Origin: Flavobacterium aquidurense
GTDB taxonomy: Bacteria > Bacteroidota > Bacteroidia > Flavobacteriales > Flavobacteriaceae
Length of the DNA: 64,000 nt
Direction of reading: 5' to 3'
Assembly: GCF_001404985.1 (NCBI RefSeq)
Contig: NZ_JRLF01000001.1
Span: forward strand, 62,001-126,000
Part shown: positions 51,818 through 60,852 of the stretch, piece by piece
Layout of the letters: the number at the start of each line of letters is the position of its first letter
Position numbering within the stretch: the first letter of the stretch is position 1
The notes under the pieces: generated by a model
Databases searched by the model: none
What the model saw: the letters and a program-made list of their open reading frames with translations, nothing else
What the model was told of the DNA's origin: nothing
Program-made: the position numbers and the translations under genes

Positions 51818-52900
51818 TTATTTGTCTAAAGTTTTAAGAGGGATCGTTGTATCCGAAATCGTTTTGTTTTTATTGTCTTTTACCAAAACATGTATTTCGT
51901 TTAAATTAGGAACATCCTTAAGCTCTGAAACCAAGTTGACAAATCCTTTTATCTCAGCCGTTCCTCCTGTAAATTCACCTGAAATTATTTTGGATCCCGC
52001 TGTAATGGTATAGATTAATTTGTTTACACCGGATTCATTATTTTTTCTTGACATTCCAAGAAAATCTTTTTGACTGATTTGTAAAGGGAAAAATCCAAAA
52101 ACCGGAGGTGGCGGCGGCACATAAGCTCCTGCAAATAAAACCTGATCAGGAGTTGTTCCTGCCCAATTGTCTTTTACCATCAGGAATACTAAATTTTTCA
52201 TTTCATAACCATCAGGTGTATTGTAATAGTCTTTAGGAACTAAATCCATTTTATAAAAACCGTTTCCTAAATCTTTTAATTTTGTTTTTTCTGCAATTTC
52301 AGGTTTCGAAGCTTCATACATTTGCTGCACATCCCAATCGTTTAATCCGCTATGTATGTGTACACTTGTTGCACCTGCAAACCCCGGAGCTAAATTCGCA
52401 TTAAACAAAATGCTTACACCTTTATCAATTGTTGGTTTTGTAGGATAAGCTCTGATAAGCTCATTAGCCGTGTAAAAAGACGAAAAATCAGTATAAGTCA
52501 TATTTGCCACTTCGCTTTGTTTTGATCCGTTTTTGTTTTTTAAACGAAACCAAAACCCGTCACTTGCTGCAATTTGAGCTACAGTTCTGGAAAAATATTC
52601 TGTTGGAGTTAAAGTAAAACTCCAGATTTTATCTTTTACGTGAGTCAGTTTGGCAAAATCAGAAGAGTTTTCCCAATGTCCTGCATCTGGTTCTGATGGT
52701 GACCAGATCCAGATATAAACATCTTCATTCTCTGCAAATGTGGTTGCAGACAAATCAAAGAACCAGGTTACTTTTTCATCATATTTGTATACCACAGGAA
52801 ATGATGACATACTGCCCACCGATCCTGCAGTTTCTTGCGCCTGCAAAAAATTAGGAGCCATGATAAAGGCCAGTAAAATTGTATATATAAATTTTTTCAT
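51818..52900 (-). CDS. Secreted accessory protein of the polysaccharide locus
   Basis: A 360-aa protein with a type-I signal peptide (about residues 1-22, ending LQAQE) and no lipobox. The mature protein is beta-rich with aromatic patches (VTWFFDLSATTFAENEDVYIWIWSPSEPDAGHWENSSDF, DGFWFRLKN), suggesting two or three immunoglobulin-like or carbohydrate-binding domains. Position between the DUF5004 gene and susC suggests a SusE/SusF-like glycan-binding role, though no family is recognised. The PPPPPVFGFFP linker separates the last domain. Confidence 0.75.
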   Translation of the reverse strand: MKKFIYTILLAFIMAPNFLQAQETAGSVGSMSSFPVVYKYDEKVTWFFDLSATTFAENEDVYIWIWSPSEPDAGHWENSSDFAKLTHVKDKIWSFTLTPTEYFSRTVAQIAASDGFWFRLKNKNGSKQSEVANMTYTDFSSFYTANELIRAYPTKPTIDKGVSILFNANLAPGFAGATSVHIHSGLNDWDVQQMYEASKPEIAEKTKLKDLGNGFYKMDLVPKDYYNTPDGYEMKNLVFLMVKDNWAGTTPDQVLFAGAYVPPPPPVFGFFPLQISQKDFLGMSRKNNESGVNKLIYTITAGSKIISGEFTGGTAEIKGFVNLVSELKDVPNLNEIHVLVKDNKNKTISDTTIPLKTLDK

Positions 52901-52997
52901 ACTTAGATAATATTTATTTTTTTAACGCAATATGGGTTCGCAATTCTTAATTCCGTTTTATAATACGGAATCAATCCTGGCGGCTTCCTATTACTTT

Positions 52998-53522
52998 TTA
53001 TTTAATAGCATTTAATTTAAATACATAAGTTACAAATGCAACACCTCCGGAAGTACGTGATAACTGGATTTCCATCTCACCGTTTTTCCCGGGAACTGAT
53101 GATAATCTCAACTCGTCTGTTTTTTGTGTTTTTTGTGCATCGCTATACAAGTAGATTTTAATAGCGTTACCAGGATTTGTTGGCTGGAAGTCTGAACTTA
53201 GCTGCCAATATCCTTTTGGGGCAAATAAAGGAGGAACATTGCCTGTAACTTCATAACTCGTTGGGTTCTTCTTTTCATCTACGTTGAATTTTATTTTAAA
53301 ATCTTCGTAGTTAAAATAAGTACTCAAGTTTTCTTCGCTTGGCTCGATCTTACTTGCTTTTGCAAAGTCATCGACCATTTTTAAATTTGTTAATCCCCAA
53401 TTTCCATTTACTTTCTCATAAATAGTGATTGGTTCAACGTAGCTTCCGTCTTCTGTGTTATCGCAGGAAATTGCAAATAAACACATCATAACAGCTAACC
53501 AGTAAATACTTTTACATCTCAT
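52998..53522 (-). CDS. DUF5004-family lipoprotein
   Basis: A 174-aa lipoprotein (signal ending FAISC with acidic DNTEDG after Cys, so likely surface-exposed). The fold appears to be a small beta barrel with NGNWGLTNLKMVDDF at the N-terminus, as in DUF5004/lipocalin-like proteins found in Bacteroidota glycan loci. It is the first gene of the operon after the divergent regulator, where a SusC gene is more usual. Function is unknown. Confidence 0.75.
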   Translation of the reverse strand: MRCKSIYWLAVMMCLFAISCDNTEDGSYVEPITIYEKVNGNWGLTNLKMVDDFAKASKIEPSEENLSTYFNYEDFKIKFNVDEKKNPTSYEVTGNVPPLFAPKGYWQLSSDFQPTNPGNAIKIYLYSDAQKTQKTDELRLSSVPGKNGEMEIQLSRTSGGVAFVTYVFKLNAIK

Positions 53523-54003
53523 AAATTTTGGTTTTTGTTAGTTTTTTTATCCTTCTAAAAGAACAGCACGAAACTAGATGTTAAATAAATCTAAAAAAAA
53601 ACATCTTTAAAAAATCAAGATAAAATCTCAACAATTTTACACTCAATTAATTAAAAATCAATGTTTTATAATATTTTTATATAAGCAAAAATCAAGACTC
53701 TGTTGAGATAAAAAAAGCATATAAATAATGGTAAAAATGACAATATGTAAATTAAAACAGATTATTTTTTCACTATACATATATTTAATTGGTTTTTATT
53801 GTATAATTGCAAGTTATTAGACTACTTTTAACAGTTCGAAACCACTTTCACCCCTTTATTTCCGCTTTTCCAGACAGATCACGAAATGAAACTGCCCGAA
53901 TTTTTAAAAGTTGCCAATCATCAGCTCTTAAATTAATTTTGTAGTGAAGAACGAATTAACCCAAACAGAACTTTAACTTTTTTACCCTTAACCAAACCAA
54001 AAC
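53523..54003. promoter_or_regulatory. Divergent regulatory region of the polysaccharide locus
   Basis: The plus-strand regulator gene has a good promoter: TTG at 53911-53913, 20 bases, then TAATTTTG at 53934-53941. The minus-strand operon lacks a perfect -7; TAGTTTCG about 50 bases upstream of its first gene is the best candidate, fitting activator dependence. An exact 9-bp inverted repeat, ATCTCAACA (53625-53633) and TGTTGAGAT (53701-53709), is the best candidate site for the regulator. No gene is supported in the 481 bases. Confidence 0.5.
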
Positions 54004-55602
54004 ATGCGAAGAATAGTAATTCTGTATTTTTTCATTGCAGGTTTTTCTCTAACTGCGAAGGAGACAAATCCTGTTCTGGAAGAATTAGATAAGGTACTCC
54101 TTAAAAAGGATATTTACTTAAAACAGAAATATCGTAAAATAGAAACCTTAAAAAAAAACGTCTCAAAATTTACCTTAAGTCAAAACAGCGAAAAACTCTA
54201 TGATAATTATATGTTGTTATTTGAAGAGTATAAATCGTTTAAATACGACTCAGCATATTATTATTTAGAACAGGCTAAGATTAAAGCCATAGTTTTAAAA
54301 GAGCCTAAATACCTTGCTAAAACCCGAATCAAGGAAGGCTTTGTATTATTGTCTTCAGGACTTTTTAAGGAAGCAATCGATACCCTGAATGTTATTGATG
54401 ATAAAAAGCTTGACCAGAGAAACAAATTCGAGTTTTATTCTATAAAAGCACGTGCGTATTATGATTTAGCCGATTATAACCGGGATCAGCGTTTTAACAT
54501 TCATTATGTACAACAAGGAAATCATTTCCTGCAAAAAGCTTTAGAATTAATTGGTACTAATACAAACGAATATTGGGCAGCAGAAAGCTTAAAACGCCTG
54601 AAACAGCAAGATTGGCGTGGTGCTGAATTTGCGTTTAGTTACTGGATTAATAACTATAAGCTGCCACCGGATTATTACGGAATTGCGACTTCGAGTCTTG
54701 GTTATATTTACTCAGAAAGAGGATATACTAAAAAAGCGATTGAATATCTCGCTCTTGCGGCTATTGCCGATGTTAAAAATGCGACCAAAGAAACCGTTGC
54801 GCTTAGAAATTTAGCGAATGAACTTTTTAAAATGGGGTATTTAGACAAAGCAAATGAGTATATAAATATTGCAATGGATGATGCTACTTTTTACAATGCA
54901 AGACATCGAAAAATTGAAATTTCATCTATTTTGCCCATTATCGAGAAAGCCCAACTGAACAATGTAAAAGACAAAAACGATAAACTGGAAAAGATTATTA
55001 TTTTATTGACGATCTTGACATTGATTATTATTTTGTTCTCGATTATTATTTTCAAACAATTAAAAGAAAGAAATAAAGCCCGAAAAATAATGGCCTCGTC
55101 ATATGCCCAGCTTCAGGAAATGAATATTAGCCTGAGCGAAGCAAATGCAATAAAAGAAGAATATATCACCTATTTTATCAAAGCAACTTCGGCATTTATT
55201 AATAAAATAGATCATCTTCAAAAAAGTACGCTTCATAAAATCATCACCAAGAAAACAGATGAAGTTATTGCGAGTTTAAAGCGTTATAATGTAAAGGAAG
55301 AACGCGAAAATCTCTTTCATCAATTTGATGAAATCTTTCTGAAGTTATTTCCAACTTTCGTGACTGATTTTAATCATTTATTTCCAAATGATCACAAATG
55401 CGTGGTTAAAAAAGGAGAACTTTTAAATACAGAACTCCGCATTTTTGCTTTGTACAGATTAGGAATTCAGGATAGTAGCCAGATGGCCGAATTTCTTGAA
55501 CTTTCTGTAGCTACAATCTACACGTATAAAACCAGAATTAAAAGCAAATCAGATTTTAAAGATACTTTTGAAGAGAAGATTATGGCGATTAAAACGATTT
55601 AA
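54004..55602 (+). CDS. SusR-like membrane transcriptional regulator (DUF6377-type)
   Basis: A 532-aa single-chain regulator. A signal peptide (about residues 1-18) leads into a helical TPR-like region (to about 320) that should lie in the periplasm, then a transmembrane helix (about 329-348, [19 protein letters not shown]), a cytoplasmic coiled coil and a C-terminal LuxR-like helix-turn-helix ([35 protein letters not shown]). Length and plan match SusR of Bacteroides, which senses maltose and activates the starch locus. It is divergent from the locus it presumably activates. Confidence 0.88.
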   Translation: MRRIVILYFFIAGFSLTAKETNPVLEELDKVLLKKDIYLKQKYRKIETLKKNVSKFTLSQNSEKLYDNYMLLFEEYKSFKYDSAYYYLEQAKIKAIVLKEPKYLAKTRIKEGFVLLSSGLFKEAIDTLNVIDDKKLDQRNKFEFYSIKARAYYDLADYNRDQRFNIHYVQQGNHFLQKALELIGTNTNEYWAAESLKRLKQQDWRGAEFAFSYWINNYKLPPDYYGIATSSLGYIYSERGYTKKAIEYLALAAIADVKNATKETVALRNLANELFKMGYLDKANEYINIAMDDATFYNARHRKIEISSILPIIEKAQLNNVKDKNDKLEKIIILLTILTLIIILFSIIIFKQLKERNKARKIMASSYAQLQEMNISLSEANAIKEEYITYFIKATSAFINKIDHLQKSTLHKIITKKTDEVIASLKRYNVKEERENLFHQFDEIFLKLFPTFVTDFNHLFPNDHKCVVKKGELLNTELRIFALYRLGIQDSSQMAEFLELSVATIYTYKTRIKSKSDFKDTFEEKIMAIKTI

Positions 55603-55636
55603 AAAAAGGTTGCCAAATATTAAAGAATAAAAAAAA

Positions 55637-55711
55637 TTGCCACGAATTACACTAATTTTCTCTAATTTTTATAGTATTAAAGAGATAAATAATTCATGTA
55701 ATTCGTGGCAA
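55637..55711 (+). terminator. Long hairpin after the regulator gene
   Basis: TTGCCACGAATTACA and TGTAATTCGTGGCAA form a perfect 15-bp stem around 45 bases. It lies 35 bases after the regulator stop. The stem sequence looks like a dispersed genomic repeat rather than a gene-specific terminator. Confidence 0.6.
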
Positions 55712-55733
55712 AACAGTACTTTTCACTCTCTAA

Positions 55734-55979
55734 TCTTTATTCTTCATTCTTTATTCTTTACTCTTTATTCTTTACTCTTTATTCTTTACTCTTTATTCTT
55801 TACTCTTTATTCTTTACTCTTTACTCTTTACTCTTTATTCTTTACTCTTTATTCTTTACTCTTTATTCTTTACTCTTTATTCTTTACTCTTTATTCTTTA
55901 CTCTTTATTCTTTATTCTTTATTCTTTATTCTTTATTCTTTATTCTTTATTCTTTATTCTTTATTCTTTATTCTTTACT
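55734..55979 (+). repeat. Heptanucleotide satellite (TTCTTTA/CTCTTTA)
   Basis: About 35 units of a 7-base repeat. The first two thirds alternate TTCTTTA and CTCTTTA, giving a 14-base higher-order period; the last part, about ten units, is uniform TTCTTTA. It runs into and includes the stop codon of the minus-strand hydroxylase-family gene. The long open frames that cross it are artefacts of the repeat. Confidence 0.9.
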
Positions 55980-57198
55980 CCGAAGCTTCTAATTGCAGCA
56001 CCACATTTTGATATCGTGTACTTAAAGAAAATAACTGCTCAGCAAAAATCATAATCGCCAGCGGAACAAAGAAAAACGAAATAAGGTCTTCCTGATATAA
56101 AAAATAAGTCGTTACTATGAATATACGTCCGTATTCGAGATAATAAATCCATTTTCTTTGTTCTAATAATGCACCGCAATTAATAAGCGTGATTAAAATT
56201 ATAAATAAAACAAAGACCTTATCAACCAATTCTAAATAGGTAAAATAGTAGGTAAAAACGGTTAGAAACAAAGTACATAATCCCAACTGAACATAGAGAT
56301 AATTCTTAAAACGAAGCCTTTGATGAGGATTCTCCTTATCCTGCAGGAACCTTTTTTCTAATATCGGCCTAATATCCTGATCCATATGAGCCGGGCTTCC
56401 AAAAACGGCTTTCCATTTTGCCTTAAAACCATCAGATCGTTTCCATAATTCATAGATTTCAAAGTAATAATGAAAATGCTGCCATAAGAAACTATAACTT
56501 TTTAGCGGATGTGTTAATCCGTATTTTGGCTTTTCTTCCTCCTCCTGGAAAGTCCCAAAAAGACGGTCCCAGAAAGTAAACATATCACCATAATTTTTAT
56601 CTAAATATTTCTCATCAGAAGCATGATGAACACCATGAACTGATGGTGTTACAAAAACATATTCCAGCCATTTTATTTTACCAATAAGCTGGGTATGTGT
56701 AAAAAAGGAATAAGCTCCGTGAACAATAAGCATTGTAATAACCATCGAGGGATGAAAACCAACAAACGGAAGCACGCACCAAAACCCTGTTCTTACAATA
56801 GCCTGAAAAGTTGTAATTCTGGCTGCAGCAGTAAAATTAAATTCTTCGCTGTGATGATGTACTATATGTGCCGCCCAGAAAAAATTGACTTCATGACTCA
56901 ATCTGTGATACCAATACCAAACGAAATCAGTGGCAAGAATCAGGGCAAACCAAATAAAAATGTTTATCGAAATATCAAAAATTCGATAATGATCGTATAT
57001 CCAATAATACAATTGATAAAAACTCGCGGCGATGAATAAATTGATTAATCTTTCAGCAATACCAATACTAATATTCGAAACAGAGCTTTCATAATTGAAA
57101 ATTTCCGGTCTTTTTCTACGCTGTGCTAACTTAAATTCCAAAAATAAAAAGAGGAAAAAAGCAGGCATTGCGAAGGCAAGAAAATTAATATGTTCCAT
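55975..57198 (-). CDS. Fatty acid hydroxylase / sterol desaturase family protein
   Basis: A 407-aa membrane di-iron hydroxylase. The eight-His signature is present in the clusters HRLSH, HIVHHHSEEFN and HGVHHASDEKYLDKN, within FVWYWYHRLSHEVNFFWAAHIVHHH. About six to eight membrane helices surround them. The reaction is O2-dependent hydroxylation or desaturation of a lipid; Bacteroidota members may act on sphingolipids, alkylglycerols or carotenoids. The C-terminal stop codon lies inside the heptanucleotide satellite. Confidence 0.9.
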   Translation of the reverse strand: MEHINFLAFAMPAFFLFLFLEFKLAQRRKRPEIFNYESSVSNISIGIAERLINLFIAASFYQLYYWIYDHYRIFDISINIFIWFALILATDFVWYWYHRLSHEVNFFWAAHIVHHHSEEFNFTAAARITTFQAIVRTGFWCVLPFVGFHPSMVITMLIVHGAYSFFTHTQLIGKIKWLEYVFVTPSVHGVHHASDEKYLDKNYGDMFTFWDRLFGTFQEEEEKPKYGLTHPLKSYSFLWQHFHYYFEIYELWKRSDGFKAKWKAVFGSPAHMDQDIRPILEKRFLQDKENPHQRLRFKNYLYVQLGLCTLFLTVFTYYFTYLELVDKVFVLFIILITLINCGALLEQRKWIYYLEYGRIFIVTTYFLYQEDLISFFFVPLAIMIFAEQLFSLSTRYQNVVLQLEASE

Positions 57199-57352
57199 TT
57201 TTAAAAATTACTTTTTTTTGATTTGTAAAAAACTCATAAATAACTCATTGTAATTTAAACGAAAAGATATTTTCATCAATCAATATTATTTTTTTCTATC
57301 AGAATAATATGAATCAATGAAAATAATCTCGCTCTCAATTTCTATCTAATAC

Positions 57353-58639
57353 TTAATTCTGTTTGAACTTTGGCGCATCGAGTGCGACTTCTTTAACAGA
57401 TTGTGTATCGGCTACTTTTTGTAAAGCAATAATGTAAGCAGCAATACGCGGCGTTACGTTATGTTTTGCTGCAACTCTAAAAACAGTCTCAAAACCTTTT
57501 TCTAAAATATCCTCTAAACGGGTATTAATCTGGTGAATTCTCCAGGACTCTAAAAGTGAGTTTTGAAGCCATTCGAAATAAGAAACCGTAACACCTCCAG
57601 CATTAGCTAAAATGTCAGGAACAACCAAAACATTATTATTGTGCAATATCTGATCAGCATCAGAAGAAACCGGTCCGTTTGCACCTTCGACTATAATTTT
57701 TGCTCGAATATCATTGGCGTTTTTTTGCGTAATAACATCTTCTTTGGCAGCAGGAATCAACACATCAACATCTAATAACAATAAATCTTCATGTTTGATG
57801 GCCACTGAGTTTGGATATCCTTTAATACTTTTATTATTCAGATTGTAATACAGGATTAATTCTGGAATATTTAATCCTTCAGGATTATAAAAAGCTTCAT
57901 AAACATCGCTGACTGCTACTACTTTTAGTCCTTTTTCGAACAAAAACAAAGCCGAATGCAAACCCACATTTCCAAAACCCTGAATTGCAACACTGGATCT
58001 TGCAGGTCTTAGTTTTAGTTTTTGAAGTGCCAGCAGTGTAATAATACTTACACCTCTTCCGGTTGCTTCTACCCTACCTAAAGATCCTCCTGAATGCAAA
58101 TGTTTTCCCGTTACAACAGCATGAATTGTTTTACCATGAACTAAGGAGAATTCATCCATTAACCAGCCCATTTCGTCAGGACCAGTTCCCATGTCCGGAG
58201 CGGGAACATCTTTTTCAGGTCCAAAAATATCCGATAATGCTTTTGTATACGCTCTGGTAATTTTTTCTAATTCTGTTTTCGAAAGTGTTCTTGGGTCACA
58301 AATGATTCCGCCTTTTGCGCCTCCAAACGGAATTCCTGTAACGGCAGATTTCCAGGTCATCCAGGCCGCAAGAGCTTTTACCTCATCCAGGTTTACTGCG
58401 CTATCATAACGAATTCCTCCTTTTGACGGACCTAAAGCCGTATTGTGAATCACACGATATCCTTCGAAATTTTGTTGGTTACCATTATCCAGCGTAATAG
58501 AAAAATTAACGACGATTTGTTTTTCTGGTCGTTGCAGTTTCTGCCTTATTGATTCATCTAAATTTAAAATATCTGCAGCGATATTAAAGCGATCAATCAT
58601 GGATTGAAAAGGGTTCTGTTTTATTAATTCTGTACTCAT
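57353..58639 (-). CDS. gdhA: Glu/Leu/Phe/Val dehydrogenase (glutamate dehydrogenase)
   Basis: A 428-aa dehydrogenase of the hexameric family. Substrate-binding stretch KGGIRYDS (K73) and catalytic TGIPFGGAKGGI (K109) are intact; the Rossmann motif is IQGFGNVGLHSALFL at about residues 218-232. It interconverts glutamate and 2-oxoglutarate with NAD(P). No consensus promoter lies within 200 bases of its start; upstream are two Met/Cys-rich micro-ORFs and a terminator, so it may be controlled by attenuation from a promoter at 58991-58998. The symbol is by family and not by experiment. Confidence 0.92.
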   Translation of the reverse strand: MSTELIKQNPFQSMIDRFNIAADILNLDESIRQKLQRPEKQIVVNFSITLDNGNQQNFEGYRVIHNTALGPSKGGIRYDSAVNLDEVKALAAWMTWKSAVTGIPFGGAKGGIICDPRTLSKTELEKITRAYTKALSDIFGPEKDVPAPDMGTGPDEMGWLMDEFSLVHGKTIHAVVTGKHLHSGGSLGRVEATGRGVSIITLLALQKLKLRPARSSVAIQGFGNVGLHSALFLFEKGLKVVAVSDVYEAFYNPEGLNIPELILYYNLNNKSIKGYPNSVAIKHEDLLLLDVDVLIPAAKEDVITQKNANDIRAKIIVEGANGPVSSDADQILHNNNVLVVPDILANAGGVTVSYFEWLQNSLLESWRIHQINTRLEDILEKGFETVFRVAAKHNVTPRIAAYIIALQKVADTQSVKEVALDAPKFKQN

Positions 58640-58688
58640 GATATATATTTTTTTGAAATTTGGGTTTATTGTATTTAGAAATTGATCT

Positions 58689-58716
58689 ATAAAAAGGCTT
58701 CCTCACAAAAGCATTT
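58689..58716 (-). terminator. Weak hairpin after micro-ORF 2
   Basis: On the minus strand AAAAATGCTT and AAGCCTTTTT form a stem interrupted by one mismatch, with a T-run. It follows the stop of the second micro-ORF by about 11 bases and precedes gdhA by 50. It might be a second attenuator. Confidence 0.4.
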
Positions 58717-58726
58717 TTATTAATTT

Positions 58727-58807
58727 TTAATAATTAAAGCAATTGCAACATGGAATTTTCATGAGACAGCATTGCATCATAATGTTTGTATTTCTATTTG
58801 ATCTCAT
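58727..58807 (-). CDS. Micro-ORF 2, Met/Cys-rich leader peptide, 26 aa
   Basis: A 26-codon ORF whose second half is MMQCCLMKIPCCNCF, with 5 Cys and 4 Met in 26 residues. It shares the order CC-x-MK or CC-MK with micro-ORF 1. A consensus promoter is not present between it and the terminator at 58838-58862, so it is probably read only by transcripts escaping that terminator. Coding for this composition in an AT-rich spacer by chance is unlikely but not excluded. Confidence 0.5.
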   Translation of the reverse strand: MRSNRNTNIMMQCCLMKIPCCNCFNY

Positions 58808-58837
58808 TTCATTAATTTTTTAATAGTTCTAAAAAAA

Positions 58838-58862
58838 AGCCTTTCATGGTGCATGAAAGGCT
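58838..58862. terminator. Strong bidirectional terminator or attenuator
   Basis: AGCCTTTCAT pairs perfectly with ATGAAAGGCT around five loop bases, with A/T runs on both sides. On the minus strand it lies 33 bases after the stop of micro-ORF 1 and 31 bases before the start of micro-ORF 2, as expected for an attenuator. Confidence 0.85.
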
Positions 58863-58895
58863 AAAAAAAAAATAACTAACAAGTACTTTCTCTAA

Positions 58896-58982
58896 TTAAC
58901 GCCATTTCATCGCATCGCTCTTCATGCAACACATCGTGAAGCTGCACATAAACGGGATGATATTTGGACTATAGTTTTTCAT
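58896..58982 (-). CDS. Micro-ORF 1, Met/Cys-rich leader peptide, 28 aa
   Basis: A 28-codon ORF (central part FMCSFTMCCMKSDAM) with 5 Met and 3 Cys. It begins 8 bases after a consensus -7 element, so the mRNA is nearly leaderless, and is followed by the strong terminator 58838-58862. This promoter, peptide and terminator layout is that of a transcription attenuator. The residues counted by the ribosome would be Met and Cys. The target is presumably gdhA downstream. Confidence 0.6.
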   Translation of the reverse strand: MKNYSPNIIPFMCSFTMCCMKSDAMKWR

Positions 58983-58990
58983 TGTTAATG

Positions 58991-59027
58991 CAAATCTATA
59001 AATATAATTTATAAATTCTATAGAATT
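58991..59027 (-). promoter_or_regulatory. Promoter of the leader-peptide unit, with palindrome
   Basis: TAGATTTG on the minus strand (58998-58991) matches TAnnTTTG. A perfect 14-bp palindrome AATTCTATAGAATT at 59014-59027 covers the expected -33 region; no TTG is seen there, so activation by a bound protein is possible. Confidence 0.6.
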
Positions 59028-59103
59028 AGTCGAGTTTATTTTTAATATTATAAAAAATAACACAAAACACCTTTAAAACCAATACTTTAAAAGATAAAAA
59101 AAA

Positions 59104-59958
59104 TTAATTAAATTGTGAAATAACAATTAAAATAATAGAAATTAAGGCCAGGAAGATTCCAATAAAATTGATTTTAGATAATTTTTCCTTAAAAAAAAGC
59201 AAACCAACAAGACTTCCTAAAATGATAACGCCCATATTCATTCCGGCAAAAACTGTCGAAGGATTATCGGCGAAAGCCTTATGCGCTTTTAAGTAAAACA
59301 GAATATTGCCGAAGTTAAAAACGCCAACCAAAACTCCAAAAATCAAATTTTTAGGTTCTAAATTTACTTTTTTAATGGCCATTTCATAAATAGAAATCAA
59401 AATCGCTACAACACAAGAAATGCAAAAAACAACAAATAAAGATGTTGGATAAGGTAAAGTTGTATAAAGTGCAATTTGTTTAAAAAGGATGTCAATAACT
59501 CCAAAACCAATTAAAACGGCAGCTGGAAAAAACCATTTATTTTGCGTGTTTCCGGATTGTTTTCTTAAGATGAATAAAAGTGCCAGAAAACCAATTACAA
59601 TCCCAATGACTTTATAAGTATTAAATTCTTCCTTAAAAATAAGCCAGGCGGCAAGTATGGGGATAAATAATGATAATCGCTGAGCAGCATCCGTTTTTAC
59701 AATTCCCATATGTTTTATAGAAGCTACCAGCGAAAGAAAAACAAAAGGCAACAGAAACCCAATTGCAATATAAATGTTCCAGAGTGCATTAGCATTCACT
59801 TCTGCCAGATTTGGGTTATATGTAAAATAACAAAGCGCGAGGGCAGTCACATAATTAAGCGCTACGATTTGTGTTGGATTGCCATTGTATTTTCGGGTTA
59901 TTTTGAAAATTACACCTACTATTACACTACAAAGAATACTTAAAACAAGAAACAGCAT
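59104..59958 (-). CDS. EamA/DMT-family transporter
   Basis: An inner-membrane transporter of 284 aa from the ATG at 59958, with ten hydrophobic helices in two EamA halves (LAAWLIFKEEFNTYKVIGIVIGFLALLFIL and SLVGLLFFKEKLSKINFIGIFLALISIILIV carry the conserved FKE ends). An in-frame TTG at 59979 belongs to the -7 element TATTTTTG (59984-59977), which rules it out as a start. The family exports amino acids, nucleotides or other metabolites; substrate unknown. Confidence 0.88.
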   Translation of the reverse strand: MLFLVLSILCSVIVGVIFKITRKYNGNPTQIVALNYVTALALCYFTYNPNLAEVNANALWNIYIAIGFLLPFVFLSLVASIKHMGIVKTDAAQRLSLFIPILAAWLIFKEEFNTYKVIGIVIGFLALLFILRKQSGNTQNKWFFPAAVLIGFGVIDILFKQIALYTTLPYPTSLFVVFCISCVVAILISIYEMAIKKVNLEPKNLIFGVLVGVFNFGNILFYLKAHKAFADNPSTVFAGMNMGVIILGSLVGLLFFKEKLSKINFIGIFLALISIILIVISQFN

Positions 59959-60176
59959 AGAATTAAATTTTGAACACAAAAATAGTGTTTAAACTCCTTT
60001 GGTTTTATTTTTTTACCGCAAATCATGCAATGTTTTTTTGATTTAGCGATGTTTAATAAAAACACAAAGTTCGTAAAGCAGGTTCAACACAAAGCTTTGT
60101 AAACTTAGCTTTCCCAATATACCAATAAGTAAAAAACCTTGGCGAGCTTAGCGGTAAAAACTCTCATTTTAAAAAA

Positions 60177-60770
60177 TCAATCACTTTTAAGCCAACCAGT
60201 AATGCTCATTCTGGTATTTTGAGTAACCAGGACTTCATGAACCAATTCGTTGCTTTTAAAGAAAACCGTTTTACCCTGAGTAGGTGAAATTTTTTGGTTA
60301 TTATTTTCCTGATGAATCATCAGCTCTCCTCCATCGCTTTCCTGCCAATTGCTGTTGAGATAGCTAATCATAGAATATTTTCGGCTTGGATTATTTTTAA
60401 ACTGATCTAAATGTTTCAAATAAAAATCTCCGGTTTCGTATAGTGAATAATGAAATTCGTAGCCTGTAATTCCTGTATAACAACTTTGATTGAGATAGAT
60501 AATGAAAGCATCAATTTTTTCAAAAAATTCATTTTCAAATACATTATTATGCTTTTTATCTAACCAATATATAGAATCACTTCTGATAGCTCCATCGTAA
60601 GACAATTTCTCTGAATTTCCAATTCCTGCTGTCACCAATAAGCTTTTCTGATTTAAATCAATTAAATTTTGTTTTAAATGATTTGCCAGTTCAGGACTTA
60701 AAAAATGTTCTGATATACCCACTTTATTTTCAATATAACTCGCAATCAGATCTTCGAAACTATTTTCCAT
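60177..60770 (-). CDS. 2OG-Fe(II) oxygenase, prolyl-4-hydroxylase-like
   Basis: A 197-aa oxygenase with the jelly-roll iron site H120-x-D122 (KHLDQF), distal H178 (ELVHEV) and 2-oxoglutarate-binding R187 (NTRMSITGW). The sequence YSMISYLNSNWQESDGGEL between them is typical of the P4Hc/PKHD subfamily. It couples 2-oxoglutarate decarboxylation to hydroxylation of a protein or small molecule; the substrate is unknown. It is monocistronic, separated from the ATPase gene by a hairpin. Confidence 0.9.
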   Translation of the reverse strand: MENSFEDLIASYIENKVGISEHFLSPELANHLKQNLIDLNQKSLLVTAGIGNSEKLSYDGAIRSDSIYWLDKKHNNVFENEFFEKIDAFIIYLNQSCYTGITGYEFHYSLYETGDFYLKHLDQFKNNPSRKYSMISYLNSNWQESDGGELMIHQENNNQKISPTQGKTVFFKSNELVHEVLVTQNTRMSITGWLKSD

Positions 60771-60852
60771 TTTTGTTTTGGGAAAACTGCAAATACAGCC
60801 AACGTAGCAAGGTAGACGAAATAAAACTGGTAATGCCCTTTTTTGAAATAAT

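Noticed and set aside
55637..56011. Long open frames rich in Leu, Phe, Tyr and Ser across 55637-56011
   Set aside because: They are translations of the heptanucleotide satellite in different frames and have no start signals.
59959..59979. TTG start extending the DMT transporter
   Set aside because: It overlaps the -7 element TATTTTTG; the ATG at 59958 gives a normal first helix.
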